Made by a program: the position numbers and the translations under genes
NCBI GenBank assembly: GCA_022818135.1
Contig: JAFMSR010000014.1
Location: forward strand, 33,729,420-33,793,419
Source: Saxidomus purpurata
Taxonomy: Eukaryota > Mollusca > Bivalvia > Venerida > Veneridae
DNA length: 64,000 nt
Direction: 5' to 3'
The notes under the pieces: model-generated
The model's input: the letters and a program-made list of their open reading frames with translations, nothing else
Databases searched by the model: none
Told to the model about the DNA's origin: nothing
Shown: in pieces, positions 33,557-46,065 of the stretch
Position numbering within the stretch: position 1 is the stretch's first letter
Layout: every line of letters begins with the position of its first letter

Positions 33557-35561
33557 GCTCACCTGGCTACGCCAGGGTGAGCTTTTCTGATCGATGATTG
33601 TCCGTCGTCCGTCAACATTTTGATTCAAATGACATCTCCTCTGAAACCTCTAGGCCAATGCTGATAAAACTATGCAGGAATGTTCCTTGCATGAAGCTCT
33701 ATCAAAACTGTTCAAAGAATTCCATTCCATGCAGAACTCTGGTTGCTATGGCAACAAATAGGAAAATCTTTAAAAATCTTCTTCTCTGAAACCACAAGGC
33801 CTAGAGCTTAGATATTTGGCATGTAGCATTGTCTAGTGGACCCTACTAAGATTGTTCAAATTATGACCCCCGGTCAAAATTGACCCCTGCGGGTGGGCCC
33901 TTGTTTTTGCATAGGCATATAGGGAAAACTAAAAACTTCTCTCTGAAACCACAAGGCCTAGAGCTAAAATATTGGCGTAGCTTGTCTGTGACCTCTACCA
34001 AGATTGTTCAAATTAGACCCCGGTCAAAATTGACCCCCACCAGGGCCTTGTTTTGCTAGGAATACATAGGAAAAACTTTAAAAACTTCTTCTCTGTAACC
34101 ACAAAGCCTAGAGCTTGATATATGGCATGTAGCATTGGCTAGTGGACCTCTACCAATGTTCAAATTTGACCCCGGGTCAAAATTGACCCCCCGGGGGTGG
34201 GTCACTTGTTTGCATAGGAATATATAGGAAAAACTTAAAAAATCTGGGGGGGGGGGGGGGGGGGGCTTCTCTGAAACCACAAGGCCTAGAGCTTAGATAT
34301 TTGGCATGTAGCATTGGCTAGTGGACCGCTACCAAGATTGTTCAAATTATGAGCCCCGGGTCAAAATTGACCCCGCACCGGGGGTCACTTAGTTTTACAT
34401 AGGCTTATATAGTAAAAACTTTAAAAATCTTCTTCTCTGGAACCACAAGGCCTAGAGCTTAGATATTTGGCATGTAGCATTGGCTAGTGGACCTCTACCA
34501 ATATTGTTCAAATTATGACCCCTGGGGTCAAAATTGACCCCGCACTGGGGGGTCACTTAGTTTTGCATAGGAATATATGGTAAAAACTTTAAAAATCTTC
34601 TTCTCTGAAACCACAAAGCCTAGAGCTTAGATATTTGGCATGTAGCATTGCCTAGTACTAGTAGACCTCTTTTAAGTTTGTTCAAATTATAACCCTGGGG
34701 TCAAAATTGACCTTGCCCGACGGGGGGGGATCATTTGTTTTACAAAGGCGTATATAGGAAAACTTATTTGGTATATAACATTATCTAGTGATCTTCCTCC
34801 AGGCAAGTGGACTTGTACCAAGGCCTAGAGCTTAGATATTTGGCATGTAGCATTGGCTAGTGGACCTCTACCAATATTGTTCAAATTATGACCCCCGGGT
34901 CAAAATTGACCCCGCACCCCGGGGGTCACTTAGTTTTGCATAGTTTTATATAGATAAAACTTAAAAAATCTCTTCTCTGAAACCACAAGGCCTAGAGCTT
35001 AGATATTTGGCATGTAGCATTGGCTAGTGGACCGCTACCAAGATTGTTCAAATTATGAGCCCCGGATCAAAATTGACCCCGCACCGGGGGTCACTTAGTT
35101 TTACATAGGCTTATATAGTAAAAACTTAAAAAAATCTTCTTCTCTGGAACCACAAGGCCTAGAGCTTAGATATTTGGCATGTAGCATTGGCTAGTGGACC
35201 TCTACCAATATTGTTCAAATTATGACCCCCGGGTCAAAATTGACCCCGCGCCGGGGGTCACTTAGTTTTGCATAGGAATATATAGTAAAAACTTTAAAAA
35301 TCTTCTTCTCTGAAACCACAAAGCCTAGAGCTTAGATATTTGGCATGTAGCATTGCCTAGTACTAGTAGACCTCTTTAAAGTTTGTTCAAATTATAACCC
35401 TGGGGTCAAAATTGACCTTGCCCGGCGGGGGGGGATCATTTGTTTTACAAAGGCGTATATAGGAAAACTTATTTGGTATATAACATTATCTAGTGATCTT
35501 CCACCAGGCAAGTGGACTTGTACCAAGGTGAGCGATATAGGGCCATCTTGGCCCTCTTGTT
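33557..35561 (+). mobile_element. GCTCACC-family element, longest copy, composite
   Basis: Left end GCTCACCTGGCTACGCCAGG after TA (33555-33556); right end TTGGCCCTCTTGTT before TA (35562-35563). About 11 internal units. At 34724-34822 the sequence that normally leads to the right end (GGGATCATTTGTTTTACAAA ... GGACTTGTACCAAGG) passes straight back into a CCTAGAGC unit and then repeats in full at 35428-35530, so ~700 bp were duplicated inside the copy. The stretch 33870-34240 is short of many single bases and is followed by a run of 20 G (34246-34265). Confidence 0.88.
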
Positions 35562-35563
35562 TA

Positions 35564-36053
35564 TATAGTGGGAACAATTGGAAATATTTTTTCTTTCGTA
35601 CAAGAATAATATAAATTGAAGCAAATTTATATATTAGAATTCTAAACTTAGGAAAAATAAAAAAAATAAATTATTATTTCAATGATTTGATAATTCATAC
35701 AGAGGAAACAATGCCTATAGACTTCACGTAGAATCATATTTTTTTAGCATTAAACATTAACAAATGGTCAGCCATATACAAAATTAGAGTGCAAAAAGAT
35801 TAGGTTTGGTTAATCACCATACATTAAATCCAACATTACTACTTACCGCAACCCCCACTCCATTTGGTGGCGTTCAAACATTTGACTTGTATACATTCAG
35901 GAAAGGTGATTACCTGGCTTTCATCGCTGGTCTCTGCAAAAAGCTGGCCTTATATCAGCTTTACGCCTGACATTGGATTCTGCTATACTCTGTTTGCCCA
36001 GGCAATTCATTTGCACACACGACTGCCTTTTAGTACAAAAGAACTTTAATTTT
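35564..36053. other. non-coding spacer
   Basis: AT-rich sequence between two GCTCACC copies. No exon matching the missing N-terminus of NHP2 was found here. Confidence 0.4.
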
Positions 36054-36055
36054 TA

Positions 36056-36395
36056 GCTCACCTGGCACAAAGTGCCAGAGTGAGCTATCAGGATCCCATT
36101 CCGTCTGTCGTCTGTCCGTCCACCATTTTCTTCAAACAACATCTCCTCTGAAACCACTGGGCCAATGTTGATGAAACTTTGCAGGGATGTTCTTTGCATG
36201 AAGCTCTATCAAAGTTGTTCAAACAATTCCATTTCATGCAGAACTCTGGTTGCTATGGCAACAAATAGGAAAAACTTAAAAAATCTTTTTCTCTGAAACC
36301 TCAAGGCCTAGAGCTTAGACGGGGTAGGGGGAGGTCACTTAATTTCACATAAGCTTATATAGAGAAAACTCAGAGAAGCCAGGCAGGCAGACAGA
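36056..36395 (+). mobile_element. GCTCACC-family element, right-truncated
   Basis: Left end GCTCACCTGGCACAAAGTGC (loop variant) after TA. The family sequence continues to ~36370 with one deleted internal unit and breaks off without the right-end hairpin, ending in CAGGCAGGCAGACAGAG. Confidence 0.75.
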
Positions 36396-36708
36396 GTGTC
36401 AATTAAATAGCATATTGAATTTTTTTAATAACATTACTGTTTTGAAAAAGAAAAATATGTAAATCAGTTGATTATACAAAGTCAGTTGGTTATACATTTT
36501 CTTGCAAATTATCACCTAAACATTTTCTTGCAAATTATCCCCGATTGTAAACCCCTCAGCAAAATAGCTTACTGGATGAACAAAAAGATAAATTGTTCCT
36601 CCTGCATTTCTTGCTGTGAAGACTTTCATTGCAGCCATTCTTGGATTACAACATTCTCTTGTTCTTTAATGTGTGAACGTTAGCATGCTTGTTCATTTTT
36701 TCTTGCAG

Positions 36709-39700
36709 CAAAGAGTGTTAAACATGTTGTAGAGGGCATTAGAGATGTGCAGAAGAGAATACGTAAAGGCGAGAAAGGGTAAGTTGTTGGTCCATGTATA
36801 GGATGAACGTCTTTATGATATTAGGAAGGATTACCATATTTATGAACCATTTGCAACCTAAGTAGGTCATAAAATGCTCAAAGTTTTATCTCTTATCAAT
36901 GTAAAAAAACTAATTTTAGCTAACAGACGATCAACTTTTTATACTTCTTTCAACAATCTTGCGCACAATTTGTGTCCAAAACCGCAGAACAGAGTGGAGT
37001 GAAACTTTAAAGAAGTGATTGGTAGCAAGTCTAGGTTCACATATTCTCAGAAGGTTTTCCAAGGATTATTAGCTCACCTGGCACAAAGTGCCGGAGTGAG
37101 CTATTGGGATCACTCAAGGTCTGGGGTCTGTCGTACGGCGTCCATCCGTCCACCATTTCCTTCAAATGACATCTCTGAAACCACTGGGCCAATGTTGATG
37201 AAACTTTGCAGGAATGTTCCTTGCATGAAGCTTTATCAAAGTTGTTCAAAGAATTCCATTCCATGCAGAACTCTGGTTGCTATGGCAACAAATAGGAAAA
37301 ATTTTCTTCTCTGAAATCACAAGGCCTAGAGCTTAGATATTTAGCATGTAGCATTGTCTAATGGAGTTCTACCAAGATTGTTCAAATTATGACCACTGGG
37401 TCAAAATTGACCCGTCCGGGGTCACTTGGTTTTACATAGGCTTATATAGGAAAAACTTTAAAACTCTTCTTCTCTGAAAGATTAGATATTTGGCATGTAG
37501 AAATGCCTAGTGGACAAGAACAGTAGATGCTTTGTAAACGATGTTCAAAATGAGATAAACAGGGTTATTTTGTCTTATTGACAGATATAAATTGAAATAT
37601 AAAGACCAGAAGGAGTGGATTTTAAATTTTTGACTAGTACAATAATTTTCACAGATTTTCTCCATTTTCAATCGGAATAAAACTGTTATACAGATTCATA
37701 TGTCTTGGTTATACCTTTAGCAGTATTCGTTTTTATGCCTCCAAAGGTTGGCATATTAAAATTGCACCGTCTGTCAGTGTGTCCGTCCTTACATTTTTTC
37801 GTGTCCGGGATGTACATGTAACTTTGTCATGCATTGAAAGATTTTAAAATAACTTGGCACAAATGTTCAGCATATCAAGATGAGATGCCGCATGCAAGAC
37901 CCACATCCCTACCTGTTCACATTTGTGTCCGTTTTTATGCCTCCAAAGGTTGGCATATTAAAATTGCACCGTCCGTCAGTGTGTCCGTCCTTACATTTTT
38001 TCGTGTCCGGGATGTACATGTAACTTTGTCATGCATTAAAGGATTTTAAAATAACTTGGCACTGATGTCCAGCACAACAAGACAATGTGTCATGTACAAG
38101 ACCAATGCATCTACCTCAAAGGTCAAGGTCACACTTAATTTATAGGTAATGGAGTCCTGTACATATGCATACATTCATGTCTGGACTGTAACTTTGTCAT
38201 GCATTGCAGGATTTAAAAATAATTTGGTACAGATGTTCAGCACATCAAGACGAAATGTCAGGTGCAGGTCCCACGTCTCTTATCTCAAAGGTCAAGGTCA
38301 CACTTGGAGTTATAAGTAATGGAGTCCTGTATGCATGATAACACTGTCAAGCATGGAAGGATTTTAAAATTACATGGCACAATTGTTGAGAGGACACAGA
38401 CTGTGAGATACCTTTTTTAGGGACATTAAATTTTGTCTCTTACTAGGGACAGCTCTTGTTCTAGGTCTATAAATCAATGATAAATTTCATTTGTAACATA
38501 ATGATGGGTCACCTTGAAAGATAATATCATTTTGAAGTGCTCCTGGGATTGCTTACAGCCCATTCAAGATTAAACAGTCATGATAAAATTTATGTAAAGC
38601 ATAGATAAGACAATGTTGATATGTTGTATCTTCAGGATGGTAGTGCTTGCAGGTGATGTAAGTCCAATAGACGTATACAGTCACCTACCAGTAACATTTG
38701 AAGAAGCTGGAATCCCATACTGTTATATTCCTACAAAAGAGGTATTTCCTGATTTAACTTTACTTATATGTGCAACATCTTTCAAACTATCATTTATATC
38801 AGGATATACAATGCTTGATTATATCCCCTAAGCGAAGTTCAGGGGGTATATAGGAGTCATCCGGTGGGTGGTCTGTCAAGCAGGCGGTCTGTTGCATTTT
38901 CCTTGTTCGGAGCCATAACTCTTTCTTGACACATTACAGAGTTATTGCCCTTTTTTACTTTTCCTTGTCTGGAGCATTACTTGAAAACTGCTGGTTGGAA
39001 TTCAATTTAACTTCATACAATGGTCTAGCACAATAAGAGGAAGTGCAGTGTACAAAAACCATAACTCTATCTTGAGTAATAACAGAGTTATTGCCCTTTG
39101 TTACTTTTCCTTGTCCGTATCATAACTTGAAAACTACTGGTTGGAATTCAATAAAACTTCATACAGTGATCAAGTACATAGAGAGGAAGTGCAGTGCACA
39201 AAAACCATAACTCTTTCTTGACTCATTACAGAGTTATACCCTTTGTACTTTTCCTTGTCCGGAGCATTACTTGAAAACTACTGGTTGGAATTCAATTTAA
39301 CTTCATACAATGGTCAAGTACATTGAGGGGAAGTGCAGTGCACACGAACCATAACTATCTTGACTAATTACAGAGTTATTGCCCTTTGTTACTTTCCTTA
39401 TTTGAAGCATAACTTGAAAACTACTGGTTGGAATTCAGTATAACTTCATACAATGGTCCAGCACAATGAGTGGAAGTGCATTGTACAAGAACAGTAACTC
39501 TATCTTGACAAATTACAGAGTTATTGCCAAGAACAATATCTCTATTTTAGTTTGTTTTTGCAAGGTATTCTGTAACTATGAACTTCCTCATTTTATAAAG
39601 CAGTCTTTCGGGGGTATTAATCCCATTTAGTGATAGCTCTAGTTTTCATTAACTATATCTGAGATTTATATTCAAATTATGTGTTTTACCCTGTCATCTT

Positions 39701-40243
39701 CTGCTAGGGTAAGCCAGTATTGGCTCATAATGCTCCTATATTGTATACGTATAGTATAGCGTCGGTATGATTTTCATTGACAAATTTTATGGTCTAAACT
39801 GTTGGTCTAAACTGTTTTCAGTGCCATCTTAAAGTATAATTGACCCTTCTCTATGGTCAATTTGTTAAAGTTGCAGATTTGAATTCAATTAACCTCACAC
39901 TGTGTGTGGCTTAAGGGTTCGAGCCCAGCTACCAACCAGACTGGTGCCCAAGATGGGAGACTAGTGCTGGGCCTTTGGAGAAATCAATAGGTAACATGCT
40001 TTCTTGTAGATGAATGAAATACTGTCAAAATGGGAGTTAAACCAAAAGTGGAAAAAAATAGATCATCCTGTATGTATTTCTTACTACATATCTACTGAAC
40101 TGTTTCATTGGACATTTCAGGATATCGGAGCAGCTTTAGGGAAGTTCTGTAGTATAATAGTTTTGATAAAGAAACATGAAGACTATGAAGATCTGTATGA
40201 TGAAGTACAAACAGCTGTAAAAGATCTTCCTTTACCCATATAG
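36709..40243 (+). CDS. NHP2: H/ACA ribonucleoprotein subunit NHP2, C-terminal three exons
   Basis: NHP2 is the L7Ae-type RNA-binding core protein of H/ACA snoRNPs (nucleolus) and telomerase RNP; it supports rRNA pseudouridylation. Exons 36709-36778, 38636-38741 and 40121-40243 (TAG at 40241) join in phase across GT-AG introns and give 99 residues: VKHVVEGIRDVQKRIRKGEK, then VVLAGDVSPIDVYSHLP with IPYCYIPTKE, then DIGAALGKF and the ending VKDLPLPI. The family signatures are KGEKG, the VLAGD-PI-VY-HLP block and the C-terminal LPLP. The family is ~150 residues, so roughly the first 50 (with the NPIA-PLA motif) are on an exon not seen between 27.3 and 36.7 kb. Introns hold three repeat insertions. 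Identification is firm; completeness of the gene is not. Confidence 0.93.
37072..37515 (+). mobile_element. GCTCACC-family element, right-truncated, in an NHP2 intron
   Basis: Left end GCTCACCTGGCACAAAGTGC after TA, two internal units, then loss of homology at ~37515. It lies between the first and second visible NHP2 exons, in the same orientation as the gene. Confidence 0.78.
37732..38460 (-). repeat. AACAAGAGCTGTCC-family repeat, in an NHP2 intron
   Basis: On the - strand it starts aacaagagctgtccctag at 38460 and ends in ccaacctttggaggcataaa at ~37732, the reverse orientation of the copy at 24191. The distal end is present twice: TTTTTATGCCTCCAAAGGTT occurs at ~37731 and ~37931, with ~200 bp of near-identical sequence after each. 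Tandem units with CTTTGTCATGCATTG recur. Confidence 0.83.
38820..39648 (+). repeat. ATATCCCCTAAGCG-family repeat, four ~144-bp units, in an NHP2 intron
   Basis: Starts atatcccctaagcgaagttc and ends TTTCGGGGGTATTAATCCCA then GTGATAGCTCTAG. The marker CTGGTTGGAATTCA occurs at 38991, 39137, 39281 and 39424 (spacing 143-146 bp). I know this head and tail from bivalve repeats. The repeat follows the NHP2 exon ending at 38741 by ~80 bp. Confidence 0.82.
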
Positions 40244-40557
40244 GACAGGAAATATTAGACTGAAAATATGTGTTCAGAGAGTACGTGGCATACTGTGACC
40301 AAGTTCCAGAGTCTTTCTGGTGTTTAAATGATTGTATACAAAGCTTACAGTGTAGGAAAATATTTTTGAACTTGACACAACTTAAGAAGAAACTTTAAAT
40401 GGGTTCAGTTACATTGCATAGACATACTTTTATCCAAACATATAAAAATGTCCGAAATTATTTACATGCATATCTCTTCAGTAACCATAAATTCTATGGC
40501 AAGAGGAACAAGGAAAAGATATGCAGCATTAAGATATGCAGCCTTACCTCATTTTTA

Positions 40558-41527
40558 GCTCACGTGGCACAAAGTGCCAGAGTGAGCTATTAGGATCGCA
40601 TTCCGTCCGGGGTCCGTCGTACTTGTTTCCTTCAAACAACATCTCCTCTGAAACCACTGGGCCAATGTTGATGAAACTTTGCAGGGATGTTCCTTGCATG
40701 AAGCTCTATTAAAGTTGTTCAAAGAATTCCATTCCATGCAGAACTCTGGTTGCTATGGCAACAAATAGGAAAAACTTTAAAAATCTTCTTCTCTGAAACC
40801 ACAAGGCCTAGAGCTTAGATATTTGACATGTAGCATTATCTAGTAGACCTCTACCAAGATTGTTCAAATTATGACCTGGGGGTCAAAATTGACCCCGCGC
40901 GGGTGGTCACTTAGTTTTACATAGGCTTATGTAGGAAAAACTTTAAAAAGTCTTCCGCAAAACCACAAGGCCTAGAGTTTAGATATTTTCATGAAGCATT
41001 GTCTAGTGCACCTCTAACAAGATTGTTGGAATTATGACCCCCGGGTCAAAATTGACCCCGCCCGGGGTGTCACTCGGTTACATAGGCTATATAGGAAGAA
41101 CTTTAAAAATCTTCCCTGAAACCACAAGGTGTAGAGCTTAGATATTTGGCATGTAGCATTGTCTAGTGGACCTCTACCGAGACTGTTGAAATTCTGACCC
41201 ATGGGTCAAAATTGACCCCGCCCGGGGGGTCACTTGATTTTACATAGGCTTGTATAGGAAAAACTTTAAAAATCTTTTTCTCTGAAACCGCAAGGTCTAG
41301 AGATTAAATGTTTGGCATATAGAAATGCCTTGTTGACCTCTACCAAGATTATTCAGATCATGACCCTGGGGTCAAAATTAAACAGGCAGGCATGCAGAGC
41401 ATAGATATTTGGAATGTTATTTAGCATTGTGTAGAGGACCTCTATGAATTGTTATAAAATAATGACCCCATGTATTATAGCCAATGGTAGTCAGGTGAGC
41501 GATATAGGGCCATGTTGGCCCTCTTGT
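40558..41527 (+). mobile_element. GCTCACC-family element, full length, diverged
   Basis: Left end GCTCACGTGGCACAAAGTGC after TA (40556-40557); right end CATGTTGGCCCTCTTGT before TA (41528-41529). About five internal units. It lies 315 bp after the NHP2 stop codon and could fall in the NHP2 3' UTR or just outside it. Confidence 0.85.
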
Positions 41528-41529
41528 TA

Positions 41530-42552
41530 TTATAGGTGTCTTGTAGACTTTGATAAAAGACTTCTTTCATAATGTGAGGAAATTCCTGGTCAGTGTTGAC
41601 GCCCCTTCCACAACATTTTAAAGGAAAGCACTGAGACAACTACAGTATACATTTGGGGTTGTTTAAATATGAATGTCACATAAGTAACGCCATGCTTAAG
41701 TGAAAACTGTGCCTCTGTAAAGGGTTTCTTCCTGAAAGATAACAGAAATGCACAGAAAGACTTAGTGCAAGTAGTTTTAATGAATGAATGTGTGAATTGT
41801 TGAGAATCATGCTTTTAAGGTTGACCACAAACTGACTTTGTAATGCTCTAGAATGTCTTTGATTTTGGGTTGCCTATGGCTCTCTGACTGAATAGACTTG
41901 TGCGCAAAAGTGATTTTGACATACATGTTAAGACATACATCATAGATTGTGTACATACGCTGGTCAGTGATGTATATGCATAATCGTCTTTTACACACAA
42001 TTGTATTGCCAATCCGTAAAAGCACTACGGATAGAACAATGTACATATTCTTCCTAAATTCAAATGAATCGATCTGGTAAAATACACATGTTGATGGTCA
42101 ATCTAATAGCACAGTATACACTATGCATGAACTTTTGCACATGTGAACCATTACTTACACAAACATAATCTTTCATCACTGATTTGACGGTGGCTTGATG
42201 TTCCCTTGTTATATGGGATACTACATGTATAACTTCAGTTGTATAGAATCTTCTGATTCTTTTCTTAAGTTTGTGCGAGTGTGTGTTTGTGCGAGTGTAA
42301 GTTCGTGCGAGTGTATTTTTGTGCGAGTGTGTGTTTTCAACTACAGTGAAGAGTACCATGTTTTTGGTATATTGTCATGATTATGTTGGTAACATTGTAC
42401 TGATTATAAAACCATGCTAAATACATTAAAAAATAGAAGAGATGCAGTTAGTTTGTCTGTTTGCAATTACTTAGTATGGCCCGTTTGTTGTTTCATACAT
42501 GTATAGAATTATTTAAGTTAAATTGGACGCGCTGTGCAAAGCGACTTCTCCC
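41530..42552. other. non-coding stretch with a small minisatellite
   Basis: AT-rich, nothing coding recognised. At 42272-42337 a 16-17-bp unit (TGTGCGAGTGTGTGTTT type) is repeated four times. Confidence 0.5.
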
Positions 42553-43181
42553 GGCTCGTCAGGTGGCTTCTGATCGGATGTCCGTCGTCCGCAACATTTG
42601 ATTCAAAGACATCTGCTTGGCAACAAATAGGAAAAACTTTAAAACTTCCCTCTGAAACCACAAGGCCTAGAGCTTAGAATTTAGCAGTAGCATTGGCTAG
42701 TGGACCTCTACCAAGAGTTCAAATTATGACCCCGGACAAATTGACCCCAAGGGGGAGGGGTCACTTATTTTGCATAGGCATTTAGGAAAACTTTAAAACT
42801 TCTTCTCTGAAACCACAAGGCCTAGAGCTTGATATTTGCTGTAGCTTGGCTAGTGGACCTCTACCAAGATTGTCAAAAACCCCTAAAATTGACTCCCGCA
42901 CGGGGGTCCTTAGTTTAATAGGCTGGAACATTAAAAACGTTTTCTCGAAACCACAAGGCCTAGGCTAGAATGGCATGCAGCCTAGTAGACCCTTCAAAGT
43001 TTGTTCAAATTATGCCCCTGGGGTCAAAATTGACCTTGTCCTGGGGGGGGGGGAAGGTCACTTGTTTTACAAAGGCGTATATAGGAAAACGTATTTTGTA
43101 TATAACATTATCTAGTGATCTTCCATCAGGCAAGTGGACTTGTACCAAGGTGAGCAATATAGGGCCATCTTGGCCCTCTTG
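42553..43181 (+). mobile_element. GCTCACC-family element, indel-riddled copy
   Basis: The degraded left end is GGCTCGTCAGGTGGCTTC; the right end is intact (CTTGGCCCTCTTG then TA). Between 42553 and ~42970 the copy aligns to the family only with many scattered 1-5 base deletions, while 42970-43181 is nearly consensus. That contrast is unusual for uniform decay. Confidence 0.7.
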
Positions 43182-43308
43182 TATTTGAAGATATAATGTC
43201 TTCTATAAGGCTTGTATAAATAATTATATTATCATACAACTAGCATTAAATCTGACTGATAACACCCGTCCGATATTTTAAAATGTTATCACATCAGTGA
43301 CATTATTA

Positions 43309-44120
43309 GCTCACCTGGCTACGCCAGGGTGAGCTTTTCTGATCGATGATTGTCTGTTGTCGTCAACATTTTGATTCAAATGACATCTCCTCTGAAACCT
43401 CTAGGCCAATGTTGATAAAACTATGCAGGAATGTTCCTTGCATGAAGCTCTACCAAAATTGTTCAAAGAATTCCATTCCATGCAGAACTCTGGTTGCTAT
43501 GGCAACAAATAGGAAAAACTTTAAAAATCTTCTTCTCTGAAACCACAAGGCCTAGAGCTTAGATATTTGGCATGTAGCATTGTCTAGTGGACCTCTACCA
43601 AGATTGTTCAAATTATGACCCCCGGGTCAAAATTGACCCCGCGCGGGTGGGCACTTAGTTTTACATAGGCATATATAGGATAAACTTTAAAAATCTTCTT
43701 CTCTGACACAACAATGCCTAGAGCTAAGATATTTGGCATGTAGCATTGTCTAGTAGACCTCTACCAAGATTGTTCAAATTATGACCCCCGGGTCAAAATT
43801 GAACCCGCAGGGGTGGTCACTTAGTTTTGCATAGGAATACATAAGAAAAACTTTAAAAATCTTCTCTGAAACCACAAGGCCTAGAGCTTAGATATTTAGC
43901 ATGTAGCATTGGCTAGTGGACCTCTACCAAGATTGTTCAAATTATGAGCCCTGGATCAAAATTGACCCCACACGGTGGGTCACTTAGTTTTACATAGGCT
44001 TATGTAGGAAAAACTTTAAAAATCTTCTTCTCTGAAACCACAATGCCTAGAGCTTAGATATTTGGCATGTAGCATTGGCTAGTGGACCTCTACCAAGATT
44101 GTTCAAATTATGACCCTCGG
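43309..44120 (+). mobile_element. GCTCACC-family element, right-truncated
   Basis: Left end GCTCACCTGGCTACGCCAGG after TA (43307-43308), about four internal units, then homology stops abruptly inside a unit at TATGACCCTCGG (~44120). There is no right-end hairpin. Confidence 0.82.
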
Positions 44121-45071
44121 AAAATATTCATCCGCGTTCAGAAGACATTGCATTTTATTTTTCAAATAAGTATTTTTCATTTGTAAATACAACTTTTTCT
44201 ACCAATCAGGTAATGTCTCATTTAATCTTACGGGTTCCCCTCTACTTTTTTCAGTCAATCCCCGAGCTGGACTGCAATAGGATCATTAGTTCTGGCTTTA
44301 ATAAATCGGTCTTTTTATTGTGTCAGTTGACCATATTTAGTTATGGAATTGAAGCCTTGCAAAGTCTATGTATACACAGTCTATTTTTTTTTGAAAAGCA
44401 AGAGTTGTCGTTTGTAATTGAGTTGTCGTTCGTTTCATAGAGGGCGCAATCTACGCTGATTAAAATAGAAAAAAGGAAAGCGCTTTTCACGTTTCAGGCA
44501 CAATCTATGCTGAGAAAAAGGGATATATGATTGCTTTTTCAACTTACACAGCCTTTGACTTAATAGAAACGAAGTGCAGTCGACTGAATATTCTTCGATG
44601 GCCTTTTAAAATATATATGATAATGCCTTAGCTCATTTTTCCCCCATTAATTGAAACCTGTGTCCATGGTTTAAAGGGTAAAGACGTTATTTGTTACACT
44701 TTTGTGTTAGTGTACTTTTACGAGTTCGAATCCCATCAACATCCATTTTTTTTTAATTTTCTGCTGTTTTAATCATCATTTTTAGCTTTTTAACCATTAT
44801 CAGGAACCGTCTATAGATTATTCCTGCCATTATAGAATATTTTACGGCAAATAATCATAAAAATCTTGTCAAATTAATAAGGATAATTATAATGAAAAAT
44901 TGAGACATACCAGGAACGGTCTATAGAGCATTCCTGGACATACTGTATAAATATTATTTGATGATAGTAAATTTTCGATACTTGAGGTCAATTAGTAGAT
45001 GTGATGTCGTTCAACCAGAATTGGTTTCCTCGAGTTCTTTTGGGGCCATGCCTTAACATCAACCATCACCA
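44121..45071. other. non-coding stretch with a weak tRNA-like segment
   Basis: No gene recognised. 44661-44741 contains a B-box-like GAGTTCGAATCCC and an A-box-like TGGTTTAAAGGGTA, possibly a SINE head; stems do not fold convincingly. AACGGTCTATAGA-type phrases recur at ~44807 and ~44916 (CAGGAACCGTCTATAGA and CAGGAACGGTCTATAGA). Confidence 0.4.
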
Positions 45072-45196
45072 CCAATTTCCAAAATATTTACATGGCATTA
45101 TTGTTTGTTGGTCTGCTGTGATACTTTATCACAGTTTTTCTTGTTGTTTGTTGGCCCGCTGTGATACTTTGTATCACAGTTTCTCTTGCGGCCCGC
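45072..45196 (+). repeat. two tandem hairpin units, CCGCTGTGATAC type
   Basis: Two units at 45110-45146 and 45153-45186, each with a hairpin (CTGTGATAC...TATCACAG) followed by TTTTTCTTG or similar. The upstream phrase CAAAATATTTACATG also precedes a third unit at 46018. A fourth, inverted unit is at 47579-47615. Confidence 0.75.
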
Positions 45197-46065
45197 TATA
45201 TTTAATACGTGGTTGGAAAATGTAACATGCAGGTGAAGTAGTGTATAGTTCTTTGAACAAAATGTTATGAAAATCGCCTAGGAAGTTACAATAAAGATTG
45301 GGTTAAACCACTGTTCATTGTGTAGCTTTAAAATTGTCAAAAACAACGATTTTTCTATCTTTTATCCATGTAAAACGTCAAATTATTTTATATGCTTATG
45401 TAACGTCTAATAAGTAGTGAAAAGTTTATATTGTTCTGCCAGTATAAAAACCGATATCGGTCAAACTTGTCAGACTGGCTTACATTTCGTGTTATTAGAC
45501 TGGTCTACAGCAATAAACTGACAGGTAGCCAAAGTTAACTAATTGGTCGGTAACGATACTTTTAGTAATCGTAAAAATGTGCGTTATTTTGTTTACTAAC
45601 ATTCTGACTGCAAACGATTTTGTGAGGATAGAGGCAGGAATAGTATTGTATATTCTGAGACTCACCTTAACGGAACAAAGCGTAGAAAATATTATAATAT
45701 TGCTGCGTTAACTTTGTTTTAATTAACACTGAATGAAAAAAGGGCTTGTATATACAATCTAATGAAAAAAACAACAACGGAAAGTGCATAAAGACTATTT
45801 AAAGCTTTTTCATGAATCTGATTTTGTTCCTTTTTAAATCATAAATGATACACTGGAAATGAGAAAGAGTTACTAAATTATAAATGCACAAATCAGATAG
45901 TCAAGTATTTGCTTTACACGAACCTAGAATATAAATGTATTATGTCTCTGTTATCAAGTTTGTAAAGTTTATCTGCATCTCCCATTTCAAAATATTTACA
46001 TGAAAGCTTTGTTTCTAGGCCCGCTGTGATACGTAGTATAACAGTTTTTCTTGTATTTCTTTATT

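Noticed and set aside
42060..42359. 99-codon - strand open frame (HSHKNTLARTYTRTNTHSH)
   Set aside because: The peptide is the translation of a 16-17-bp minisatellite at 42272-42337, with no splice or start context.
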